Origin: Lineus longissimus | Lineage: Eukaryota > Nemertea > Pilidiophora > Heteronemertea > Lineidae | Assembly (NCBI RefSeq): GCF_910592395.1 | Contig: NC_088317.1 | Location: 16,182,001-16,246,000 of the forward strand | Reading direction: 5' to 3' | DNA length: 64,000 nucleotides | Shown: positions 12,272-24,600 of the stretch, one piece after another | How the letters are laid out: each line of letters begins with the position of its first letter | How positions within the stretch are numbered: the stretch's first letter is position 1 | The notes under the pieces: model-generated | What the model saw: the letters and a program-made list of their open reading frames with translations, nothing else | The model's database searches: none | Told to the model about the DNA's origin: nothing | Made by a program: the position numbers and the translations under genes

Positions 12272-13227
12272 AAATCAAAGTGATCAGTTGGTTATATTCT
12301 CAGCAGAATCAAATTAAAGAAGAAAAAAACTTTCTGGCCCTTAAAGGAGCACCAGATATGATTCTAAAGGACAAATAAACTCACGAGTTATTTCTATAAA
12401 CATTCAGCATTTTATTATAAAACTTATCAATACTTACACAGTTTCTGTACAAACCTTACAGATTGCATCAAGTTTGCCAATGACCCTATTTCATTCGTCT
12501 TTTTAAGGGTTAAAATCAAAGTAAGCTCGATTGTGCATTGTGAAAACGAGACGATCAGAAGTTTCCAAATGTTATTTAAAGCACCTCGCAAACAACCGAA
12601 TTGAATTGCTGTAACATGGGATCTAAATCGCATGCGATGATAATCGCTTGTCTGCGGTGGTCATCACAGGTCTCCACATCACATCATCATTTCACCAAAT
12701 CTGTGATACATGTAGAGGTTATTAGTTAATTGTAGGTAAAGTACATCTACAGTCCCAATCATAAGAAACCTCTCAGAATTCGCTCACATGTATTTTGTGC
12801 ACAATGTTCAGGCAGTCGAGCCTGAGCTCAAAAACTATTGTCTCTAAAAGTGTAAGCAGCATTCCGCGCCACGAGAGCTTATATTGTACGCAGCAGAGGG
12901 TATGTCAATTGTGATTGGGACTGTACTTTGAGATATACAGCACCTACAAAACATTACCAAGTGCTAAAAAGGAGTAAAGGGACTGAATGGGATATGACAG
13001 CACCAACGCAATGAATCAAATCTGTTTTTATTTAACATTATCATCTTAAGTACTTGAGCATAAGGTACATCAAGAGATATTACAGGGTGTTGCGAGCGAA
13101 AGATTCTCCAGGGGGCTACCCTTTTTGACCAAAATCATGTTCACAAACTGCACCCCCTGACCTCCCCCCGCTGGTAACGCCCATATATTACATGATTGGC
13201 TTTGGACAACTCTGAACAAAACAAATT

Positions 13228-13450
13228 TGTGACCAGCTCTACCAAAACTAGGCGCTTGTCGCATCTGAACTTGCCAGGTTGATACGGACTTGTTGTTCAT
13301 TTCCCTATTGTAGACCTTTTGTGAAATGTGACCAAATCAGTTTGTAATAGATTTCACAAAAGGTCTACAATAGGGAAATGAACAACAAGTCCGTATCAAC
13401 CTGTCAAGTTCAGATGCGACAAGCGCCTAGTTTTGGTAGAGCGAGTCACA
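13228..13450. mobile_element. Foldback/MITE family B, long hairpin copy
   Basis: Same sequence and foldback structure as 5700-5935, with only scattered differences. Starts TGTGACCAGCTCTACC and ends GGTAGAGCGAGTCACA. Confidence 0.75.
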
Positions 13451-13742
13451 TTTGAAGTTTGAAGAGGGTAGAAATTCTCTACTTCAGCACCGCCGCTAGA
13501 AAACATGTTACAGATTACTGAGATAACACCGCCTTACTGATGGCGGTTGTCATCGAAACACCAAACAAATTATTAAATAAGAAATATTTCCAAGTCTACA
13601 GAACAGAGGTACTATTACAAATCATTCTGGATGTGATCAATGACAGAAATTGTAGCGAATCATTCATATGTTTGCATTTGTAAACCACACACCACCGGCC
13701 ATTTTGCTTGCAATAAATTAACTCTACATCACTGTAAACAAG

Positions 13743-14742
13743 GAATCTGACACCCACATGATATATCAAAGATCTGACACCCACATGATATCTCAAAGAT
13801 CTGATACCCACATGATATATCAAAGATCTGATACCCGCATGATATATCAAAGATCTGATACCCACATGATATATCAAAGATCTGATACCCACATGATATA
13901 TCAAAGATCTGACACCCACATGATATATCAAAGATCTGATACCCACATGATATATCAAAGATCTGACACCCACATGATATATCAAAGATCTGATACCCAA
14001 ATGATATATTAAAGATCTGATACCCACATGATATATCAAAGATCTGATACCCACATGATATATCAAAGATCTGATACCCACATGATCTATCAAAGATCTG
14101 ATACCCACATGACCTATCAAAGATCAGATACCCACATGATATATTAAAGATCTGAAACCCACATGATATATCAAAGATCTGATACCCACATGATATATCA
14201 AAGATCTGATACCCACATGATATATCAAAGATCTGATACCCACATGATATATCAAAGATCTGATACCCATATGATATATCAAAGATCTGATACCCACATG
14301 ATATATCAAAGATCTGATACCCACATGATATATCAAAGATCTGATACCCATATGATATATCAAAGATCTGAAACCCGCATGACATATCAAAGATCTGATA
14401 CCCGCATGATATATCAAAGATCAGACACCCACATGACATATCAAAGATCTGATACCCACATGATATATCAAAGATCTGACACCCACATATATATCAAAGA
14501 TCTGATACCGCATGATATATCAAAGATCTGATACCCACATGATATATCAAAGATCTGATACCCACATGATATATCAAAGATCTGACACCCACATATATAT
14601 CAAAGATCTGATACCCACATGATATATCAAAGATCTGATACCCACATGATATATCAAAGATCTGATACCCACATGATATATCAAAGATCTGATACCCGCA
14701 TGATATATCAAAGATCTGATACCCACATGGTATATATCAAAG
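13743..14742. repeat. Satellite array, 27-bp unit, about 37 copies
   Basis: The unit has the form GATCTGATACCCACATGATA followed by TATCAAA. It contains two self-complementary words, AGATCT and GATATATC. Most copies match the consensus; a few have short deletions (near 14490 and 14590). The 27-bp length keeps several frames open on both strands for up to 236 codons, giving a nine-residue peptide period, which I treat as an artefact of the repeat. Confidence 0.95.
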
Positions 14743-15597
14743 AGACTTTGAGATTATATATCGTGGCTTTTCTGGTATCCTTCCTCGAGTGTCTGTAGGC
14801 CTTGCAAGGAGAGGATACAGACCAAGGGGAAGGGTACAAATAAGCCATGATGTGATCCGTGTATCTTATAGCGATGCTAGCGACGTCATAGGAGAGAGCG
14901 AGACGTCAATGATGTCTTTCAAACAGTTGAAATCTAAATCCTTCCCCAAGCGCTCAGGGAAGTATCTGGGCAAGTATCTCTCCCTGTATCATTCCCCGGA
15001 ATTGCTCACAGGGGAGCAAAAAAATTACGGTGCTATATCGCTCTGCTTCTTTCAGTAGATGCTAGCAAATTTATCCTGTATTGGTACAATAATTAACAAA
15101 GACGCAATATACTACTTGATACCCACATGTACTACAGTACACATACTGCAGTATTTCTCTGGCTACACCTAAGTACACATAAGGTATGCCCCCCACCCCT
15201 CCTATTTAGTTCTTCCCTTTCTGTGGCAATAGCAACTCCAACCACCTCAATATGACAAGAGAACACCTACCATTTCTATTCTGCACATTCTAACAGATCT
15301 TACAAATTGAATTGTGTATATTACTGACAGTAAGTGATTGAGCATTATCTGATGTAAACATACCTACTTCTACAAGTGCTGAAATTATGTTGAAAATTGC
15401 CCCTTTTTCAATCTCTTTAGGTATTGTCTCCCCTTTACTCAATAGGTGAAATAGAATGATGCAGATAGTACTGGGCCTTTAAATGGCGATCTGCATATGA
15501 TTTCAGATACCCTGCTATCCCTTGCAATCCTCATCAGGTTAACGTTGTTAAATGCAATATCATTTCTACATCTATTCTCCCTAGTTCCTCAGCTCTG
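14743..15597. other. No gene recognised; expected 3' UTR of UGGT
   Basis: The minus-strand UGGT stop codon is at 15598, so its 3' UTR should lie here. No clear AATAAA (TTTATT on the plus strand) was found close by. An 89-aa plus-strand frame at 14789-15058 has no recognisable domain. Confidence 0.4.
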
Positions 15598-15668
15598 TTA
15601 TAATTCATCCTTCTTCTCTCCGTGGCTAACTTTTATATTTTGTATACTTGGTTTAACGTGTTCGGAAT
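15598..15668 (-). CDS. UGGT: UGGT terminal exon encoding KDEL
   Basis: The 3' splice site ATCTCTTTACAG precedes 15668. The exon completes a split GAT codon left by exon 32 and encodes DSEHVKPS...HGEKKDEL then TAA. The KDEL end retains the enzyme in the ER lumen, as expected for UGGT (family members carry HDEL, KDEL, REEL or similar). The phase match with the donor at 16711 makes this small exon convincing despite its distance. Confidence 0.88.
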
Positions 15669-18600
15669 CTGTAAAGAGATGATAGGTCAAAGTACATTGT
15701 ATTACCATAGAAACATGTAAGGCCGTGGCTATTCGTACCATGACACACACTTGAAGAGAAGCAGCTTGTACAGGAGACAAAGCGATTTTGAAAGGGCAGG
15801 TGATCCGGGTCATTTGTAAGAAGCGCTCTCATTAGTTGTTTCTGACGGTGCGAATAAGACCGGAAACAATGGCCCCATGCACCATGGCGGTTCGAATAGC
15901 CAGTTCGAACATGCAAACGTTTAGAATATTGAACTTAACTGAGAGCTTTCAAACATGTCACAAGACATCAAAATGTCAGTGCATTTATTAATAACCTCAA
16001 ATGATTTGGACTCTATGAAACAACCATGTTGCCTGAATTGTTCTAAGCACTGTAAGAGACTATAGTCTGCTGTAAATGTTCTGTCCACATCACTTGGGGC
16101 TCTGGAGCACTAAATACTAATACTAAAGATGTCACCAAGATTGGTTGGGAAATAAACCGTACAGAGCCGAAAATGTCTACCAATAGATCCAATGCATTTT
16201 GTAGATGTATACAAAATTTGTTGTTGTCTAGTAAGATTAGACAACCTGGTAAGGTTGCAGACCCTAGATCTAACGGTCATGGGGTTGAGCCCCTCTCACT
16301 AAAATAAAGAGGTTTACGCTAAGTAGATTTCTAAGGAGACCTTAAAGCGGGAAAGATCTCTTAAAGGGTAACTCGTGTCAAATTTCACCATATAATGTTT
16401 TAGCTGTTTTTGACAAATGACTACGTCACTTTCTCATAAATCGGTAAGGTTTTCGAATCGAAATGCACATTTTCTAGAAATTGATGGTTTAATCCCGCCC
16501 GGACGGCTCGCTCCGATGCCGTTTTCATTGATGACGTCACAACATGAACATTTTCGCGGTCGCGGTGGTTTACCTTCAGCGATTTTATAATAAATCTAAT
16601 CAAAAATGGAAAATTTGAGCTTTACATTTGTGATCAACAGTTAAAAACGGACGTATTTCCGCAAAGTTGTAAATCACATCATAGTATCACTTTAAGTTGC
16701 CTGATACTCACCTGTCGAAGTTTTGCTACTTTGACTAGTTTGACTAGTATTTGCATCGCCACTGGTGCCATATTTTTCAAGGATGTCTTTAATTTCTTGG
16801 TCGTAATCTTTCCACTCGGGTACGATTCTCATGGCGGCCTGTAGCTTCGGCTCCTTAGTTTGCGGATTATTACACTGGAAATAAATTAGACGAGAAATTG
16901 GAATTTAGCAGTTTAGGACTTGTTTTCCTCAGTCACAAGTGAAATGTGAACTGCCTAGAATATTTTCAATAGATTTTACTATACAACACCTAATCCACAG
17001 CGACCAAATGTCCCCCATTAACCCTTTCACTACTGTACTCGGTATTTACCAGGGCCGTACAATGCGTACTATGGGCCGGCAGTAATCCGTACCGGTTCTG
17101 CTAAATTTTCCCCAAGTTCTATTGTTCACCACAGTCCCTATATGTTTTTGGTTGGTTACACCTGAAAACACACGAGGGCAGGACTGCACTTGCTTCAATG
17201 AAGACCTCGTACCTAGATAGGATAATTCCCGCTATTTTGCAATGAAACTTTTCTAAGACAAGTTGAGATCCAGGCCATCTGGTCTATATGAGGTGCGAGC
17301 CAGGGGTACTATACACTGCTGAAACCCTGCAGTAGCGAACGGGATAAGGAAAGCATGTGCAGTCCCAAGGGTGTCTTGAAGCTCAATTGAAAGGTCCCAC
17401 AGTACAAGAATTCCGCAGATGCTTGAAACTGTCACTAAACAACAGCCATACCACTCTATACGCACATGTAACTGCCTAACTTGGACAGCAGACCGACACC
17501 GGTTGTAATTTTTTTAAATTTTAATTTATTCGTGTAAAATACATTTACAATATTAAAATTAACATAACAAGACATTTACAATCAATACACAACTTGATGT
17601 ACATGTACATGTACTACAAATGTACATGTATCATGTAGGAGCCAGTTTTCGGGGGTCTTATCACTAACTGCAGATTTACTAGCTTCCAGCGATTCCATAC
17701 ACGCAAAAGCTTATTTATTACGAAATTTGAGATCAATAACGAAATATCTGGGGTGCTGCGTGGATGTTTTAAGCGTGAATTAATCTTGAAATCGCTCACT
17801 GAAAGATCGATGCAGACCAAAACAAATCCGAAGCGGCTACACAGGTAACCATGTAGGTCGAGACCTGTTATATGGCACCTGGAGAAAAGCAGGGATCGTC
17901 GGGATGCAGGTGGCATGCGCACCAACTAGGTAGGCCGACATTGCAAGTGCACATGTCATCAACATCCAGACGATCCAACCTTTTGACATATAAAACATTT
18001 ATTGAAGGTTTAAAAGTGTTCTTTTTTAAAATACGTATTTGAGCCGGGAGACTGTTCCAAAGTTTGTGCTACCTACCAGATCTATAGTTTTAGCAGACGC
18101 TTTCGATGCATCGCTGCACCATGTCTCGCACCAGAGCCACTCTTGAGGCAATGACTTTATCGCTACTTGATGTATCATGTTATTCGGTAGATCCTGAAAT
18201 TGAAAAAGATACAACTCTGTCAGTTTGATTCATCAAGTTTTGACTTCAGAGAACTGTAAACCACCAAATTATTATCATGCCTTCTTATTATCTTTGCGAT
18301 TCACAGAAATTTCTGAAAAAATATCTGAATTTCATCAAAATGGAGTACTCACCTGATCCAGTTGATAACTGCTAACCAAGTTTTGACTTCAGAGAACTGT
18401 AAACTGTCAAATTATTATCATGCCTTCTTATCTTTGCGATTAACAGAAATTTCTGAACAAATATCTGAATATCATCAAAATTGAGTACTTACCTGATCCA
18501 GATTAGATAAACTGTTAGGATCCTGACTGAGACCCTGATATTGTCCTCGTAACCGGTCACCGGCCGCTATTTTTCTAAACTTGACGAGATCGACCACATA

Positions 18601-21600
18601 TAATGCACTGAAAAGAAAAATTGCTAACCAATGATAAACAGAAATACAAAAGATATATTTGTGTATCGAACCACAAACAATATTAAAACAGGTAGATCAA
18701 ATTGCTTCATCAGTTTGGTTTAAAATGGTCCAAAGGTTGTGTTTTCACACGCAGAGTACTGTCATTGATTGAGAGGTGTCCTGATTGAAGAGGTTAAAGG
18801 GTAACTCGTGTCAAATTTCACCATATAATGTTTTAGCTGTTTTTGACAAATGACTACCTCACTTTCTCATTAATCGGTAAGGTTTTCGAATCGAAATGCA
18901 CATTTTCTAGAAATTGATGGTTTAATTCCGCCCGGACGGCTCGCTTCGATGCCGTTTTCATTGATGACGTCACAACATGAACATTTTCGCGGTCGTGGTG
19001 GTTTACATTCAGCGATTTTATAATACATGTAAATCTAATCAAAAATGGAAAATTTGAGCTTTACATTTGTGATCAACAATTAAAAACGGACATATTTCCG
19101 CAAAGTTGTAAATGACATCATAGTATCACTTTAAATTGAATGGAAAGAACTGATCTGCATCCAAAACTAGTATCCTTATTAGAGAGGGTGTCCTTATTAG
19201 AGAGGTGTTCACTAAGAGAGGTTCCACTGTAGTTGTAATGACTGTGGCAATACTATACACAGGTGAAAGTGATGGACAACTAATGACATGGCTCGATGAC
19301 AATCGGAGGGCGCTTGGTGGAAAATCACTGAAGTGGCTGTACCTGAACAATCGAAGAATAAAGGACTCATCCTCACCTAATGTGATACTTTCTATGTCCC
19401 AAATGACTCGCCCAATATCCAGACTTCCAGAATCTGAAGCCATCCATCTCTGTCCTACTGTCGCAGAACGGGGTGTAGCCATATGGTGCGCCCTCCAAGT
19501 CAAGGTCGTATAACTCCTGAAGGTCGGTGCGCACAATCTGATCAGCATCGACGAAGATGATCTTTTTGACATTCAGAGGGAATAGGACGTCAAAGAATAA
19601 GATTTTGTACCTGAAATGGGCAAAACAGAGTTGTCAAACATTTTAGGACATTTTTTTTAACAATCCATCATGGCCTCCCTATTCACAAGGTTCACTGTTC
19701 ATGTGTGGTTAAAACTTGACAATTGGACATGCCCAAGGGACATACCCATTGTGAAATGCACACTGGGACATACCCATTAAAACCTTCACACTGGGACATA
19801 CCCATTGTGAGATGCCCACTTTGTGACACGCCCATTGGGACATACCCATTCAAACATACACACTGGGACATACCCATTGTGAGATGCCCACTGGGACATA
19901 CACACACTGGGACATACCCATTGTGAGATGCCCATTGGGACATACCCATTCAAACTCACCCACTGGGACATACCCATTGTGAAATGCCCACTGGGACACA
20001 CCCATTGTGACATGCCCACGGGGCAAATAGCGTATTGACCTTGAGCAGAGACAGAGTACATTTAACTCCTTTCATCTGCACATAGGCCTATTCCTAGAAC
20101 TAGTTTTTAACAATGCCTAACTAGTTTGACCAGATAGCTATGAGGGTTACCATCAGCCAATGAAGAATAACGGCACAAAAATCAACTTTACCCCCAGATG
20201 ATTCTCTGTTTTTCCGTTTGTTGATGTAGCCATCGAGGCCACTTGTACTGGACTAGCTCATACTCAAAGTCGTACTTCTCTTGCAGAAGGTGAATCGTTT
20301 CCTAAAGTGAAAAGAGAAAATGTTCATGAAAATACAGAATTCATCATTTTTAAATTCTCTGACTTCTCTTGTAGAAGTTAAAACTTCTACAAGAGAAGTC
20401 AGAAAACTCAATAAATTGCTCAAACAAGCAGGTTTTGGGAAGGTGTAGTATGTAGATTTGATTATCATACTAAGTCTGACCTCTTTAATGAATATGAAAC
20501 GAAAGTTCCAGAAAATGTGATATTCCAAATGGCTACCAAATTATAGAGAACAAATACTTACTTTAAATGAGGGTGACAGGTAGTTTTTCAGGAACCAAAA
20601 CTTGACTTTGGATTTCGTGTTCTTCATGACACTCAGCATCATTATTCTGAAAAGGAATTCACAAAGACCTTCGAAGTAGTGGAACTGAGAATTGCCAGTT
20701 CAGTTTACAAATCTCCAGGATGTTCTAAGCCAGTAAGGCATGTTAGACATAGGGATCAGCCTAGAGTCAACAGTGGAAATAGAAATGGGGACCTCTTGAC
20801 CGCTAGTTGAGAGTCTGAATCAGCAGACTGCAGTGACTCCATTGAAGGCTAATGGCAACGTCTCTCAGAGAGTGAAACGACCCCAAACTAGGAACTGACA
20901 TGACATCACAGATTAAACTGATTACTGTTTACTGAAAACTTCTGATTAGCACTTTCTACTGCCAATAAGGTAAAGTGGTACAATGATAGCCAATGTACAG
21001 TTATCACACATGTATTGCAGCTGGCAATACACATTACTGCAGATGTGGGTTATATAATTGTACAGGGGCTATAACTGTATGACCTTACCTTACTTGTCAC
21101 ATGGCTGAATTTTTAGGAGATGAATAGCCCATAACTCACCTTAAGAATCGCTCATAAAGATGTCCGGATGCAACAGAGAAGATGTTCAGTGTATTGTCCT
21201 TGTCCTCATCTTTGGCGCCGCCAGTAAACTTACTGAAATAGAACGTGGGGGATGGCAAAGATATGAGATGGAATTCCAAGGAGGGACCTTGCTAACTCCA
21301 TCATTAAGTACTAATAAGAATTAACAAAGATTATTACTGATATTTTGTAAAAGTCCAAAATTGTCAAAATTTGAATCTAATGCTAAATAGATGCTGTAGT
21401 TATGCTTCTACATGTACATTCTCAAGGCCCCCCCCCCCCCCCCCCACACACACATTTGTCCAGATTGCGGTACGTCATGCGTTTTAGTCCCATTCTCCAC
21501 AGGCAGTGCGGCAGAGAAGAACAAAGGAAAAAACGCAAAATGCACCGCAAATCAGACAGGGCTGTGAACTCCTTTTGTCTCTATCGATCTTGGTTCAACA

Positions 21601-24600
21601 CAGCAAATGTTTGTTGATGTCAATCTGACATCATTCTTGGAAACTGACAATAGCCGCTAATATACGACTGACATCATTCAAACAAGACGTCAAATTGACA
21701 AATTGACAAATTGTCAATTTGACAACATCAGCTCATTTGACAAAAGAAGCTTCAATACATCATAACAGCACTGGCTGGCTGGAGATCAATTTTGAGGAAT
21801 CCACACGTGCAACACCTGAGCAGACGTTACCGCAACAACAAAACGTCTGCCATGATGTTGATGTCTGCCATGATGTTGATGTCAATCTGACATCATTCTA
21901 GTCATTACGTGGAATCTGACAATAGCCGTTAATATACGACTGTTATCATTCAAACAAGACGTCAAATTGACAAATTGTCAATTTGACAACATCTGCTCAT
22001 TTGACAAAAGAAGCTTCAATATGTCATAACAGCACTGGCTGGCTGGAGACCATTTTTGAGGAACCCACACGTGCAACACCTGAGCAGACGTTACCGCAAC
22101 AACAAAACGTCTGCCATGATGTTGCGCTAGCTTTTTTAGACTAAGGCATCATCGTCTGCAGTGACAAATTCTCAAATACTTTAAACACTACCAGATGATG
22201 CAAGATGCCATTTCCCCATTAGATTCATTGGAGGCAGACGTACATTACAAAGGAAAACATTGATCGAGGTAACTACTCTATTTTGTCTTTACTTTACATC
22301 AATGTACATCAAAATACACATGGAGTGCATTCCATGCCAAGCTGATTTTACTCCTTGGTGCACTGAGATGAAATTTTTAAGGCAATCCACAAGGAGTTCC
22401 AGCCAACTAGGTGAAATGGACTTAAATAATGTCGACTACTGGAATATTTAATAAATCTTTTGAGGTTGCACTTCAAATCTAACAAATGGAATTTCTCAGC
22501 ATTATTTCTATAACCATGGAGGGACTATATTTTCTATTCTAAATCTATTAATATCATGCCGACATTGAAGGATATATATTCACTGAGAACAATCTGATGC
22601 CCAGATTAATGCATGACATGATTTAGACACCAAAAGACGTTCCCGAATGTTTTACACTCAATACCTTGAAAACAAACCTAACCAGCAAGCAAAAGAAGCG
22701 TAAAGGAAGGAATTTATGGACGGAGAGAGATATGGCAGAAAATAAAATTTCTTTTAGAGTGAATCATTCAAACTGGAGGCAATGGACTAATCTGTCTTCT
22801 AGGTTGGAACTGGCAAGATTCAAAAATTAAAAGAATTCCAACGCATATATTTTACACATCAATGAGTATAAACTGTTAGATCTGTTCAACTGAATTTTTT
22901 TTAAATTGGCCTAATGTCGATGAGGACCACTTTTGAGAAATGCCTGAATTTGCCTGGGTGTGGGGTAAAGATGTTTGCAAGAACCTGATTACAATACATT
23001 ACATTATAAAATTTGTGTGGGGCGCCTTTCCACCGAATAAATCGTGCTCAAGGCCCTGCCCCCTCAAAGTGCCTCGCGTACAGCCAGGTCTTTAAATGAC
23101 ATTTGAATTTAAGGACATCTGAAGCATCCTGAATATGAGATGGGAGTTGATTCCAAAGAGATGGAGCGCAGGCAGAGAAAGCCCTGTCGTCAAACGAGGT
23201 CCCAGTTCGTATGTGATGTATGTGAGAAGGGCATTTCCTCAAGGTTAAAAGATTCCGCCATAAGAAATTGATTACCACTTCCGTTAGCCAAACCCACAAC
23301 CAGAACACCACAATTATCACTCATTGTAAACAAAAGAAAATATTTGTATGATGTGTAAAAAAATGCTATGTTTTTGTTCAAGCATGTCTAAATAGCAAAA
23401 AGAAATTCAAAATTGCGATGCGAATTTGTATAACACTAATACCACGCTTGTAAAGAAAACAAACTAAAAGAAACTTATGCTATTTTACGCAGAGAAATCC
23501 AATGAAATTAAAATTTGTGGTGCAAGTGGGTAGAATAATATCGGTACCTCAGGTTGAAATATGCAAGAAACATTTGGAGGACACCTCGAAGACTGTCAAA
23601 CCTTTGTTGAACATGAGCCAGGACCGATGTTGCAAAAAAAAGATATGTCTTAGAATAACAAACAAAATGGTATAAACAGAAAAAGAGGTATTTTTGTAGT
23701 TGGAATTGGAAAAAAAATTTGCAAATGACTATAGGAGAGAGAGAAAATGAGGTGAAAATTAATAAAACATTGTACCCATGCAGTTGACAGAATGTAAGGT
23801 AAAGGGGTACAATTATAGCCAAGACAGTGTTGAAAACAGTACAACAGTACATGTATACAAGAATGCACACAGAGGCTATAAATGTACCAACTCAACCTTA
23901 TTGTATTAAGCGTCATGTATTCATATTTCGGAAAAGTTGATTTATACAATGAATTTTGCCATTCTCAGTAAAATTGACGACAGGGTATCAAGTATCATTA
24001 AGCTTTTATAAGAACAACAGAAGGGTCTGTACAGGAGACCTTGTATAATGACCTCAAAAATAAGACAACTTTTCAAGGGGAGTGGGTTAAAAGAGATACG
24101 TTTACAAAGGAACTACAAATAGTTTATTTGGAACTCAAAGGGGCAGTTTTCAGGAGGGACTTAAGCAACACTTTCGTGTAGGATTTTATGGCAGGGTCAC
24201 TTTTAACAAGGAACAAAAGGAAAGTTTTTCACAAGGAAATTAAACGGACAGCGTGTTGTGTATATTGATGTACAGCCGAAGACAAAGTAGACTATGATAG
24301 ATACCTCCACCACGAGTCACCGGGGACCCACCTCGATATGCTGTCCCAGATGCCGCCATTTTTGTCCTCTGTCTGCAACAAATCTTCGCGGATATGTTCG
24401 GGCTTTTTGGTGACCTGAAAAGACGAAGTCAAAATTTGTCCGAAGTTCAGGTCACTTTGTTTACAAACACGTACAGCTTGATTTACTTGACTTAAACCCT
24501 GTTACTCCAAGTGGAGCAAAGCTCGCCAACAAGATTTTTCAACTTCCTCCCGTCCTGGGCAGTTCTCCAACTTGGGGCAAGTTCATCTCTATCATCCTGG

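Larger units (their letters stand above)
21233..24304. other. UGGT intron 25, 3.1 kb
   Basis: Long intron containing a C-run (about 17 C near 21428), a direct duplication (21614-22122), a LINE tail (about 22985-23320) and a family D element (23796-23900). No exon is recognised in it: exons 25 and 26 already join in phase. Confidence 0.6.

Noticed and set aside
13596-14531. Long frames of up to 236 codons on both strands
   Set aside because: They come from a 27-bp repeat whose period is divisible by three; peptide is a monotonous nine-residue repeat without start context or splice sites.
13743-14742. CRISPR-like regular repeat
   Set aside because: Units are directly adjacent with no variable spacers, and the genome is an animal one; it is a satellite array.
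19205-19513. Plus-strand 102-aa frame
   Set aside because: Antisense to the UGGT catalytic exon, whose conserved motifs show the minus strand is coding.
20358-20403. microRNA hairpin
   Set aside because: Arms are perfectly complementary with a 2-nt loop, which Drosha/Dicer substrates do not have; recorded as a palindrome instead.
23508-23949. Overlapping 99-120-aa minus-strand frames
   Set aside because: Hydrophobic low-complexity readings of an AT-rich UGGT intron and a family D element.
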